Positions 22,301 through 32,390 of a stretch of DNA of 64,000 nt are shown piece after piece (position 1 is the first letter of the stretch; each line of letters opens with the position of its first letter). Where the stretch lies: positions 2,065,375-2,129,374 of the forward strand of contig NC_087072.1 in the NCBI RefSeq assembly GCF_026151205.1, given 5' to 3'. The stretch comes from Bolinopsis microptera (lineage: Eukaryota; Ctenophora; Tentaculata; Lobata; Bolinopsidae). The notes under the pieces are model-generated. The model saw only the letters and a program-made list of their open reading frames with translations. It was not told the origin of the DNA and searched no databases. The translations under genes were made by a program, and so were the position numbers.

Positions 22301-23501
22301 AAACTGTAGGAGCATTATGTGTGTTATAGCCCGCTGGCTGGTTAGTCGTCTTAATAAACTGTAGGAGCATTATGTGTGTTATAGCCCGCTGGCTGGTTAG
22401 TCGTCTTCACCTTTAGTTAGTCGTCTTAATAAACAGTAGGAGCATTATGTGTGTTATAGCCCGCTGGCTGGTTAGTCGTCTTAATAAACTGTAGGAGCAT
22501 TATGTGTGTTATAGCCCGCTGGCTGGTTAGTCGTCTTCACCTTTAGTTAGTCGTCTTAATAAACTGTAGGAGCATTATGTGTGTTATAGCCCGCTGGCTG
22601 GTTAGTCGTCTTAATAAACTGTAGGAGCATTATGTGTGTTATAGCCCGCTGGCTGGTTAGTCGTCTTCACCTTTAGTTAGTCGTCTTAATAAACTGTAGG
22701 AGCATTATGTGTGTTATAGCCCGCTGGCTGGTTAGTCGTCTTAATAAACTGTAGGAGCATTATGTGTGTTATAGCCCGCTGGCTGGTTAGTCGTCTTAAT
22801 AAACTGTAGGAGCATTATGTGTGTTATAGCCCGCTGGCTGGTTAGTCGTCTTAATAAACTGTAGGAGCATTATGTGTGTTATAGCCCGCTGGCTGGTTAG
22901 TCGTCTTAATAAACTGTAGGAGCATTATGTGTGTTATAGCCCGCTGGCTGGTTAGTCGTCTTAATAAACAGTTAGTCGTCTTAATAAACTGTAGAGTGTA
23001 GGAGCATTATGTGTGTTATAGCCCGCTGGCTGGTTAGTCGTCTTAATAAACTGTAGGAGCATTATGTGTGTTATAGCCCGCTGGCTGGTTAGTCGTCTTA
23101 ATAAACTGTAGGAGCATTATGTGTGTTATAGCCCGCTGGCTGGTTAGTCGTCTTAATAAACTGTATGAGCATTATGTGTGTTATAGCCCGCTGGCTGGTT
23201 AGTCGTCTTAACTTCTTAATAAACTGTAGGAGCATTATGTGTGTTATAGCGTATTGTATGTTTATAAACCAAGATATTTCTTCACCTTTACCAGCTGTAG
23301 ATAACATCATTCTTATCAGTGTTTAGATTTTAAAAACAAAGTATTTTCGGCTTGTTTAACGTCTGGTCCAGAAGGAAATGAACGTTTTGACTTTTTTCAG
23401 TACATTTCACGGGACTGTGTTCTTGATGTACTTAGTATCTGTGACGACAACAACGACGGTCTAATCAACAACACTGAATGGTGTACTTGTCTCATGAACC
23501 G
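16351..23501 (+). CDS. SMOC/SPARC-like secreted calcium-binding matrix protein (Kazal, Tg1, EF-hand)
   Basis: Ten exons in phase: 16351-16420 (signal peptide PPLLLLCTLTAWTAMA), 16626-16657, 17232-17249, 17510-17638, 17910-18021, 20375-20454, 20908-21049, 21818-21971, 22114-22210 and 23401-23501. Exon 4 is cysteine-rich (follistatin/EGF-like). Exon 5 is a Kazal domain (CGDNGVTYTTLCEYRREQC). Exons 6-7 form a thyroglobulin type-1 domain (CAKRRYETLLRQA, YVPK, QCWCV). Exons 8-10 form the SPARC-type EC domain with EF hands (FDYSRDNFLSSGELDII; CDDNNDGLINNTEW). The order Kazal-Tg1-EC points to SMOC rather than SPARC or testican, although SMOC usually has two Tg1 domains. Such proteins bind calcium, collagen and proteoglycans and modulate BMP signalling. 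Exon 10 ends in phase 2 and the last exon is uncertain. Introns carry three large arrays and at least three MITEs. Confidence 0.8.
18022..20010 (+). repeat. 48-bp minisatellite starting at the Kazal-exon splice donor (about 32 copies in two blocks)
   Basis: Blocks 18022-18802 and 19230-20010 are split by a hAT MITE. Each unit has CAATTTAGTGAGTAGTA, a copy of the true exon/donor junction CAATGTA|GTGAGTAGAA at 18015-18030, followed by TTCACTTTTTACT and TTAATTCACACAA. Two internal copies keep the exact CAATGTA of the exon. Each copy therefore carries a GTGAGT donor. The 48-bp length is divisible by three, so both strands show long but meaningless open frames. Confidence 0.95.
18803..19229. mobile_element. 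hAT-type MITE inserted in the 48-bp array (427 bp)
   Basis: The ends CAGAGTTGAAAAATACGT and ACGTATTTTTCAACTCTG are perfect inverted repeats, and the 8-bp target duplication AGTAGTTC is perfect (18795-18802 and 19230-19237). The interior is AT-rich, with further inverted AATACGCCGTATTT motifs and no coding sequence. The insertion is younger than the array unit it sits in. Confidence 0.93.
20031..20199. mobile_element. Harbinger-like MITE (169 bp) with TTA target duplication
   Basis: The inverted ends GGGGTCGTTCA / TGAACGACCCC are followed inside by ATTACGTAATC and GATTACATAAT. TTA stands on both sides (20028-20030 and 20200-20202), the 3-bp target duplication of PIF/Harbinger elements. Two internal G runs (about 18 and 13) lie at 20060 and 20140. 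Confidence 0.75.
20595..20883. mobile_element. hAT-type MITE 24 bp upstream of the Tg1 exon acceptor (289 bp)
   Basis: The ends CAGTGGTGTAACG and CGTTACGCCACTG are inverted repeats of a classical hAT type. The 8-bp duplication GTTTGAAG is perfect (20587-20594 and 20884-20891). The interior contains repeated GGCGCCCCC motifs. The right end stops 24 bases before SMOC-like exon 7, so the element occupies the position where the branch point would normally lie. Confidence 0.92.
21092..21620 (-). mobile_element. 3' fragment of a LINE in a SMOC-like intron
   Basis: Reading the minus strand from about 21560, the peptide around WNKLPPDVKNS, then FRFKVKLEVFKK, is the C-terminal tail typical of CR1/L2/Jockey-type reverse transcriptases (R...WN.LP.......FK..L). 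A (CTTTA)n tail at 21112-21092 marks the 3' end. Only the last ~150 codons remain and the frame is interrupted. Confidence 0.65.
22194..23250 (+). repeat. 55-bp minisatellite starting at the EF-hand exon donor (about 18 copies)
   Basis: The unit begins with ATAGCCCGCTGGCTG|GTTAGTCGTCTT, an exact copy of the last 15 exon bases and first 12 intron bases at 22196-22222, followed by AATAAACTGTAGGAGCAT and TATGTGTGTT. Some units are longer because they include an extra CACCTTTAGTTAGTCGTCTT. Every copy carries the GTTAGT donor and would encode the exon end IARWL. Confidence 0.95.
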
Positions 23502-24873
23502 GTATAGTATTACTTTATCATGACGTCACAGCCTCTCATGACGTAACAGCCTCTCATGACGTCACAGCCTCTCATGACGTCACGATCACATTAAAACTCA
23601 TCTCACCTATCACAATAATATGTTACTGTTTGTTTCAAATATCACCTGTCCTATCGAATACTTGCGGACAGCCAAGCCCCAAGGACCACACTTTACAACT
23701 ACTAAAGTGGTTAGCGTATCAATATTAACTGCTTATTTTCTAACTCTAATTACTGCGAGATGCAATAGCTAAGAAATGATGAAATGAGAGTGGCGGTAAA
23801 GAGCGGGGATATAATCCAAGGAACCATATTAACAGTAAACAGGTATGATGGATAATGTGATAACTACATACTGTACCATTAACTGCTTAATTGATTTAAG
23901 CCCTTCAATACGATAACAATAATGTAATGACTATTGAGTAATGAAACTGTATTCAGGGTAGAAAGACACAGCAAATGAGGAACAAGAAATCAACAGATGT
24001 TATCTTTGCAACTAAATGTCATACAGCAGCCTTGCAACTCACTATAGGCCACATTCCTAATAGGGATAATACAATGTTTGCTGAGTAACGGTTCTAATGA
24101 TTGTTTTTGAGACTGTTGATGAAATGACTGAAAATTAACTATTTATAAAACTTACATTTTTCGTTGTCTGGAATCTGGATGTGATTTTGCTTTTGTCTTC
24201 CATCTTAATTGACACTTTTAACTAGCAGTTGTGCTATTCCAGATGTATATATATATGCTGGCCTGAAATTGAGAGTTTAACTTCATTTCGCATAACTCGT
24301 AAACAATATTTTTGTTCTTTAAACGATCTTAAAAATATAGTTTGAAGTTTTGCATATAATTTAAAAATTGATATTATTACTTGTTTACAGCATAAATTGT
24401 TTGGATTGAGGAAAATAAAACAGCCATGTAACAGAAAAGCAATAATAGCACTTATGATAATATCTTTAGGATATAAAATACGAACAAATATAAATTATCG
24501 CATACAAACATCAAAATTAAACGAAAACTTAAAAATTTGAATTTGGTTGGAAATCAAATTATTTCGATCTCATAAGTCATTTGATCAGAATTATGAGGGT
24601 TAAGGAGTAAAAAAGAGGAAGCGCAAAATTGTTCCAAAAATACAAACGATATACTAACAAATTATACCAATTATAAGCAGTATAAAATCAAATTATAACC
24701 AAGAGCTCCAATCTCACCCTCATCTGCCATGAATATTTCCATCACTAATCCATATTTAAACTATTCTCATGGCTCAACCAATTTAAAGTTGTTGCGAGTA
24801 TAGCTAAGTGTAGCAAGATGACGTGTGGTCCGATATCCATGTTTTCAATAGTAAGCTGGGATGATGGTCTTGG
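23502..24873. other. Intron or intergenic sequence
   Basis: 23516-23582 holds three copies of a TCATGACGTCACAGCCTC motif, each with a CRE-like TGACGTCA or close variant. The rest is AT-rich. I could not find an exon that continues the SMOC-like gene in phase 2. Confidence 0.4.
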
Positions 24874-27344
24874 GAGAAGCTGATGTAAGGATGATGATCA
24901 GATTCTAAGGACTGGACGGAGAGAAGCTGATGTAAGGATGATAATCAGATTCTAAGGACTGGACGGAGAGAAGCTGATGTAAGGATGATGATCAGATTCT
25001 AAGGACTGGACGGAGAGAAGCTGATGTAAGGATGATGATCAGATTCTAAGGACTGGACGGAGAGAAGCTGATGTAAGGATGATGATCAGATTCTAAGGAC
25101 TGGACGGAGAGAAGCTGATGTAAGGATGATGATCAGATTCTAAGGACTGGACGGAGAGAAGCTGATGTAAGGATGATGATCAGATTCTAAGGACTGGACG
25201 GAGAGAAGCTGATGTAAGGATGATGATCAGATTCTAAGGACTGGACGGAGAGAAGCTGATGTAAGGATGATGATCAGATTCTAAGGACTGGACGGAGAGA
25301 AGCTGATGTAAGGATGATGATCAGATTCTAAGGACTGGACGGAGAGAAGCTGATGTAAGGATGATGATCAGATTCTAAGGACTGGACGGAGAGAAGCTGA
25401 TGTAAGGATGATGATCAGATTCTAAGGACTGGACGGAGAGAAGCTGATGTAAGGATGATGATCAGATTCTAAGGACTGGACGGAGAGAAGCTGATGTAAG
25501 GATGATGATCAGATTCTAAGGACTGGACGGAGAGAAGCTGATGTAAGGATGATGATCAGATTCTAAGGACTGGACGGAGAGAAGCTGATGTAAGGATGAT
25601 GATCAGATTCTAAGGACTGGACGGAGAGAAGCTGATGTAAGGATGATGATCAGATTCTAAGGACTGGACGGAGAGAAGCTGATGTAAGGATGATGATCAG
25701 ATTCTAAGGACTGGACGGAGAGAAGCTGATGTAAGGATGATGATCAGATTCTAAGGACTGGACGGAGAGAAGCTGATGTAAGGATGATGATCAGATTCTA
25801 AGGACTGGACGGAGAGAAGCTGATGTAAGGATGATGATCAGATTCTAAGGACTGGACGGAGAGAAGCTGATGTAAGGATGATGATCAGATTCTAAGGACT
25901 GGACGGAGAGAAGCTGATGTAAGGATGATGATCAGATTCTAAGGACTGGACGGAGAGAAGCTGATGTAAGGATGATGATCAGATTCTAAGGACTGGACGG
26001 AGAGAAGCTGATGTAAGGATGATGATCAGATTCTAAGGACTGGACGGAGAGAAGCTGATGTAAGGATGATGATCAGATTCTAAGGACTGGACGGAGAGAA
26101 GCTGATGTAAGGATGATGATCAGATTCTAAGGACTGGACGGAGAGAAGCTGATGTAAGGATGATGATCAGATTCTAAGGACTGGACGGAGAGAAGCTGAT
26201 GTAAGGATGATGATCAGATTCTAAGGACTGGACGGAGAGAAGCTGATGTAAGGATGATGATCAGATTCTAAGGACTGGACGGAGAGAAGCTGATGTAAGG
26301 ATGATGATCAGATTCTAAGGACTGGACGGAGAGAAGCTGATGTAAGGATGATGATCAGATTCTAAGGACTGGACGGAGAGAAGCTGATGTAAGGATGATG
26401 ATCAGATTCTAAGGACTGGACGGAGAGAAGCTGATGTAAGGATGATGATCAGATTCTAAGGACTGGACGGAGAGAAGCTGATGTAAGGATGATGATCAGA
26501 TTCTAAGGACTGGACGGAGAGAAGCTGATGTAAGGATGATGATCAGATTCTAAGGACTGGACGGAGAGAAGCTGATGTAAGGATGATGATCAGATTCTAA
26601 GGACTGGACGGAGAGAAGCTGATGTAAGGATGATGATCAGATTCTAAGGACTGGACGGAGAGAAGCTGATGTAAGGATGATGATCAGATTCTAAGGACTG
26701 GACGGAGAGAAGCTGATGTAAGGATGATGATCAGATTCTAAGGACTGGACGGAGAGAAGCTGATGTAAGGATGATGATCAGATTCTAAGGACTGGACGGA
26801 GAGAAGCTGATGTAAGGATGATGATCAGATTCTAAGGACTGGACGGAGAGAAGCTGATGTAAGGATGATGATCAGATTCTAAGGACTGGACGGAGAGAAG
26901 CTGATGTAAGGATGATGATCAGATTCTAAGGACTGGACGGAGAGAAGCTGATGTAAGGATGATGATCAGATTCTAAGGACTGGACGGAGAGAAGCTGATG
27001 TAAGGATGATGATCAGATTCTAAGGACTGGACGGAGAGAAGCTGATGTAAGGATGATGATCAGATTCTAAGGACTGGACGGAGAGAAGCTGATGTAAGGA
27101 TGATGATCAGATTCTAAGGACTGGACGGAGAGAAGCTGATGTAAGGATGATGATCAGATTCTAAGGACTGGACGGAGAGAAGCTGATGTAAGGATGATGA
27201 TCAGATTCTAAGGACTGGACGGAGAGAAGCTGATGTAAGGATGATGATCAGATTCTAAGGACTGGACGGAGAGAAGCTGATGTAAGGATGATGATCAGAT
27301 TCTAAGGACTGGACGGAGAGAAGCTGATGTAAGGATGATGATCA
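24874..27344 (+). repeat. 47-bp satellite-like array, about 52 nearly identical copies
   Basis: The unit runs GAGAAGCTGATGTAAGGATG, then ATGATCAGATTCTAAGG, then ACTGGACGGA. Apart from the first units (one has ATAATCAG) I see no differences over about 2.4 kb, so the array is very young or strongly homogenised. The last unit runs into the sequence GATGATCAG|ATCGG, where a possible exon starts. Each unit carries both a GTAAG and a GATCAG, that is, a donor-like and an acceptor-like motif. Confidence 0.97.
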
Positions 27345-27532
27345 GATCGGTGTATCTCAGAGTTTGCGGAGGATTCTAACAATCCGGGCTGGAGATTATT
27401 AGTGCTGTCTGACCGTGAGAATAGTCTGAGGGGGTTATGGGACTTTAATATGAGTTTAAACAAGTTAACAAATTTAACAAGAGATGAAATTTATATTGTA
27501 GAAAGAGGAAAGATTAGTATCTCTTTACTATA
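27345..27532 (+). CDS. Possible terminal exon after the 47-bp array
   Basis: Directly after the last GATGATCAG the DNA is open for about 60 codons (RCISEFAEDSNNPGW, then RLLVLSDRENSLRG, then WDFNMSLNKLTNL) to a TAG at 27532. It could be the last exon of the SMOC-like gene. However, that gene's exon 10 ends in phase 2 whereas this frame needs phase 1, so either another exon lies between or the two are unrelated. Nothing in the peptide is recognised. Confidence 0.3.
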
Positions 27533-27870
27533 GTTCCCCTAGTAATACCATATTAATTCACCTAGTTACAACGCAGTTTATTAAATAAGTACCTCATCTG
27601 CTCCTAACACAACTTAGATACAGCAAATTACAATGTAATTACGTTTGGCAGATTTACCTTGAAGCAAAAGATGTCAGTGACTGTCGCTTCCTGTGACAGT
27701 AATTCGCCGCCTGAAATTTCAATATTTACATCAACATCCAATATGAGGATATAAAAGATTAAGATTATTGCGCTTTGGGACCGGTATTCTCCGATTTTGA
27801 AATTTTGAAGTGAATAAATGACTTCCCTCTATTTCGTATTTTATATTAACTATAATTTCTTATCTAATCT

Positions 27871-30800
27871 TCACGTGGGTGGTTGGTGTACGTAGGGTGA
27901 AACTTTCGGATTATAAGTTATTAAAATAAAATAACTCACAGCAAAGGTGAAGGGAGTGACACAAGTGAGTGCCAGGAAAAGTGAACTAGAATGTTCGTAG
28001 AATACAGAGTAGAGATATAATATACAGCTGACATAAGGCACCACCATTGTTTTGAAGAATAGTAGTGCGTCCGCGTAGCTGCTGTAGTTTACACTTGTAA
28101 CCCTGAACATTATTATTGGGTTAATACACTGATGAAGGGTACCTTGTAACTGCTTGATATGATAGTTGATGGTCAGTGCAGACACAGAATTAATTGTCAG
28201 TAAAATGGCAACAAATATACCTATACCGTAAGATTATAATATTACTAGTGTAACCCGGCCTTCGGCCGGGATTTCACTGCCGCAGTTAAAAAGGGTAGGA
28301 GTAATTACCCGCTGAGTCAAAACCCGCATTAGGTGAGCAATTCTATTCGGAGTGCCCTCACGTATCCAATAGTATCTTAAACAATAGTCTCATAAACAGT
28401 TCTTTCTCGTGGATAATTAAGTCATTATTAGGCACCACATTCCATGATCATAAGGTCCGAACACCGACTATTACAAATCAAGAGGCTTGCATATAATGAA
28501 CATATTGACACGGGTGCAGAGTTGAGTCTGTACGGAACCTAGTAGTTTCAGATCCTTGTTTAACTTGCCGTACAGCAAGGTCATCCACTACTTTAGCCCG
28601 GCGAGGCACATAACTCCCTCTACAACTCCATGACAAATGTTTCATATATACCTTAGTTGTAGTGAACGTACGGAACGTTCACTAAAAATAGTTTGTGAAC
28701 GCGTTCGCTAAAAGATTTTAACGTTCGGAACATAAGGAACGTTAATTGCTATTATGAAATTAAAATGCCGGACATAGCCCAATTATCCGGCAAAGATGCT
28801 GATAGATGAACGAGATTCTCTAAGACGGCAGGTGGACGTTTTCCAGAAACGGCTGATCACTGAGCAATTCCCATGTACCCTAACAACTGATGGTTGGAAG
28901 GATCTATCCTCTCACCCTCTCGTTAACTTCATCCTCGTGCAAAGGCAGGACATTATTTTTCATGACGCGGTTAATGCTACAGGGGTTGAGAAAACTGCAA
29001 ATGATCAGTATGAGATTGTAAAAGCCAAAATTGAAGAAATTGGCGCCGACAGGATTTTCCACGTTGTAACAGACAATCCAAATGTCAATAAATCTCTACG
29101 ACGCTTAATCGAAGCTAATTTTGAACTCATCATGGGAACATGCTGTGTAACCCACCAGTTCGATCTACTTGCCGAGGATGTCGGGAAGTTGAGCTGGACC
29201 AAGGAGACATTGTCGAATTGTAACAAAATAGTTACAAATGTAAAGAAACGTTTAGAACCCATTCTCATGTCAATTTGCTAAAACCAGGGAAACTCGGTTT
29301 GCCGCCCAGTTTATTATGTTAGAGAGACTGAAGGGTTCCAAGGATACTTTGATTAAGACTTATATTGATCCAACCCTTACTGAGTCTGTTAGCAATAAAT
29401 GTAATGCATACAAGAATTTGTTTGAGTGCGCTAAAGATTTAGTGTTTGACCCCCATTTCTGGATAGAAGTCGACTATTTATGCTCAATTCTCGAGCCGAT
29501 AATAGTCTTGCTTAGATTTTCAGACAAGAGTCTTAAGATTCCTGTTGGTTTCATCGGTGTAATTTATTACAAATATTATCTGTTCACCTTAAAGTTAGCA
29601 AATTTTGCTTTCCGCAATAGAAACCATAAAAGTGATATGGTTAGTCTTGCCAACAAAAGGTGGCTCAAGCTCCATTCCCCCTACATTCAGTAGGGTTTTG
29701 TGTTCACCCGGTTTATCAGGGATATGATCAGCATACGAATCAGGATGTCTGGAAGTTAAAAACTATCGGAAAAATTATCAAAATATTGACTAACGTTCAC
29801 TAACGTTCACAAACGTTCACTACAAAATGATTGGAACGTACGTTCAGTACGACTAAGTTCAGCGTTCACTACAACTAAGATATATACTAGCCGAGTTCAC
29901 AAGTTATATCCTTGTGTTTGAGAAGAGCTCGTTAGAACTGCTTCCTTTCCCTTCAGTATCCCACAGTCTCTCGAGTTTCGTAACTGCCAGAGAACTCTCT
30001 TAAACAATTACTAGACTCGGTGATTATAAATCAAGAGGCTTGCATATAATGAACATATTGACACGGGTGCAGAGTTGAGTCTGTACGGAACCTAGTAGTT
30101 TCAGATCCTTGTTTAACTTGCCGTACAGCAAGGTCATCCACTACTTTAGCCCGGCGAGGCACATAACTCCCTCTACAACTCCATGACAAATGTTTCATAT
30201 ATACTAGCCGAGTTCACAAGTTATATCCTTGTGTTTGAGAAGAGCTCGTTAGAACTGCTTCCTTTCCCTTCAGTATCCCACAGTCTCTCGAGTTTCGTAA
30301 CTGCCAGAGAACTCTCTTAAACAATTACTAGACTCGGTGATTATAAATCAAGAGGCTTGCATATAATGAACATATTGACACGGGTGCAGAGTTGAGTCTG
30401 TACGGAACCTAGTAGTTTCAGATCCTTGTTTAACTTGCCGTACAGCAAGGTCATCCACTACTTTAGCCCGGCGAGGCACATAACTCCCTCTACAACTCCA
30501 TGACAAATGTTTCATTTATAAATCAAGAGGCTTGCATATAATGAACATATTGACACGGGTGCAGAGTTGAGTCTGTACGGAACCTAGTAGTTTCCTTGTT
30601 TAACTTGCCGTACAGTAAGGTCATCCACTACTTTAGCCCGGCGAGGCACATAACTCCCTCTACAACTCCATGACAAATGTTTCATTTATAAATCAAGAGG
30701 CTTGCATATAATGAACATATTGACACGGGTGCAGAGTTGAGTCTGTACGGAACCTAGTAGTTTCAGATCCTTGTTTAACTTGCCGTACAGCAAGGTCATC

Positions 30801-31690
30801 CACTACTTTAGCCCGGCGAGGCACATAACTCCCTCTACAACTCCATGACAAATGTTTCACCTCATCACTTGCACTCCCGTCTTGAACCGCTTTCCATTTT
30901 TATTTAAATCGTTTTAGAAATTAACCCTTGTTAACTCCGCACCACACCCGCAAATTAAATTTGAAAACAAGCATAACATTGTCGTATGATAGTATGAACT
31001 CTCTGCAGTCCAAACATACCCCAAACAGTGCCCCCTCCCCTAATAAGCTTATAGTATAACATTACAGCAAATCTTACCCGGGTAACCCAATTATGGTTTA
31101 CTTATGTAGCTACATATTATGCAGTAATGGGAGAGAGAGCGAGCCCCGTAACTCTTACCGTTTTCTTGATTAAGCTGCTCAAGCCATTTTATGTAACATT
31201 TGTGGTACAAAACCATCAATTAAACCACTTACCACCGGCCGATTTAAAAAAAATTTGCTTATGGGCTTCGTCAGAGTTTTGTCAGCACTATACCGAAAAA
31301 ACCACTCCCGTAACTCATACCGTTTTTTTAATATAACCGACCGGAAATTACATACACACACACACACACACACACATTCTGAGATTATTGTTTAAGATAA
31401 TCTACTCGGATCGTTAGTTCGCATACCTTCCTGAAACCAATCCTCTGGTCTCACTTGGCAAAATGTAGAACGCTTGAGTACCACCCATATACTATATCAA
31501 GCAACAAGTCCTTTTATTCTCTTCCTCAAAGCCAGTATCAAGTTATTTTTTTATAGTTATTTTTTATAGTTTAACGTATAATAACCGGATTGTTTGTATT
31601 TATTTACCTCATATGTATCGCTGCTACCCACATAAGTGCCTGGAAGAGTCCAGAGAAAAACAGCACCATACAGTGAAACTGCACACAAAC
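27871..31690 (-). CDS. Candidate exons of an unrecognised multi-pass membrane protein
   Basis: Two minus-strand stretches look coding. 31690-31608 is flanked by TTTCACAG and GTAAAT and reads LCAVSLYGAVFLWTLPGTYV, ending GSSDTYE. About 28220-27871 reads IFVAILLTINSVSALTI, then YADALLFFKTMVVPYVSCIL, YLYSVFYEHSSSLF and FAVSYFILITYNPK, and ends VHQPPT. Together they contain four or five hydrophobic helices. Phases suggest at least one missing exon between them. The interval is filled by a higher-order repeat and a hAT element. I do not recognise the family and the linkage of the two pieces is an inference. Confidence 0.3.
28472..30862. repeat. Higher-order tandem repeat (about 173- and 317-bp units), interrupted by a hAT element
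   Basis: A core of about 173 bp beginning AAATCAAGAGGCTTGCATAT and ending GACAAATGTTTCAT occurs at 28478-28644, 30027-30202, 30345-30512, 30516-30685 (with a small deletion) and 30688-30860. The second and third are joined to an extra ~145 bp containing GAGTTCACAAGTTATATCC, making a longer unit. The core is open on the minus strand (around CRGSYVPRRAKVV), but I have no evidence that it is coding. Confidence 0.85.
28652..29879 (+). mobile_element. hAT transposon, 1,228 bp, with transposase fragments
   Basis: The ends CTTAGTTGTAGTGAACG and CGTTCACTACAACTAAG are inverted repeats. The 8-bp duplication ATATATAC is perfect (28644-28651 and 29880-29887). The plus strand has a reading frame at 28796-29281 with CTLTTDGWKDLSSHPLVNF, HVVTDNPNVNKSLRRL and CVTHQFDLLAEDVGK, which is the RNase H-like core start of hAT transposases (DUF659 region). 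A second frame at 29316-29693 with IYYKYYLFTLKLANF continues the catalytic domain. The BED finger and the C-terminal dimerisation region are missing, so this is a deleted, probably immobile copy. Confidence 0.9.
31353..31376. repeat. (AC)n microsatellite
   Basis: About twelve AC dinucleotides. Between 30870 and 31607 I otherwise see only AT-rich DNA with a duplicated phrase around CGTAACTC.TACCGTTTT at 31145 and 31305. Confidence 0.9.
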
Positions 31691-31735
31691 CTGTGAAATT
31701 AATATAATTATGACATCTTCTTAATACCTGGAAAC

Positions 31736-31861
31736 TAGAGGCAACATTAAAGTGCGGCTAAATTTTGCGAAAAGTGCGATTCCGCAAAAATAGGTGCGGC
31801 AGGTGTGCGGGAAACGGCAAATAGTGCGATTCCGCACCTGCCGCACTTATAATTGCCTCTG
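31736..31861. mobile_element. Short hAT-type MITE (126 bp)
   Basis: The ends TAGAGGCAAC...AAGTGCGGC and GCCGCACTT...TTGCCTCTG are inverted repeats. The flanks CTGGAAAC and ATGGAAAC match at 7 of 8 positions, fitting an 8-bp duplication. The interior repeats AGTGCGATTCCGCA. Slightly decayed. Confidence 0.7.
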
Positions 31862-32390
31862 ATGGAAACTCCAACTTTTGATGAAAACAGTCACGACTGT
31901 TTGTACTACTTATTATACCCCTTATAAGTATAATGATCCATTCATTTCTGTTGGCTTCTTTTTTCCACTAACTTGCAACTCTGTTGTTTTAAAGTCCTGA
32001 TCGTAACGCTATATTGTTTTTACACATGAGCAAAGACGTACGTCGAGAAAAAATTATCAATTCTCCCGTGGCCCGTCCTGGCCTCCTGGCGTCCTAGTTA
32101 TAAAAAAGAAACTAGAGAAGCTAGTTAGTTAAGGAATAGTAGGTATTGTTGATTAAGGACCTTGGACGGGTCGTTTGTTCGTGAGCTTTATCTTTTAATC
32201 ATCTCAAAACAACTGTCTGGTTAAAACTGAATAAATTCATTGTTTCCGCCTTGACAACCTCAAAGCATTGTCCTCAAGACAAAGACAGCGAGGCAGAAAT
32301 TATCAAACTCACTAACTGCTCTCTCATTAACATTCCCTTAAAATCCTAATCCTAACTGACTGCTGAGATACATTTCCAATTTGAGTGATC

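Noticed and set aside
24874-27344. CRISPR-like array
   Set aside because: Units are contiguous with no unique spacers, and the DNA is eukaryotic.
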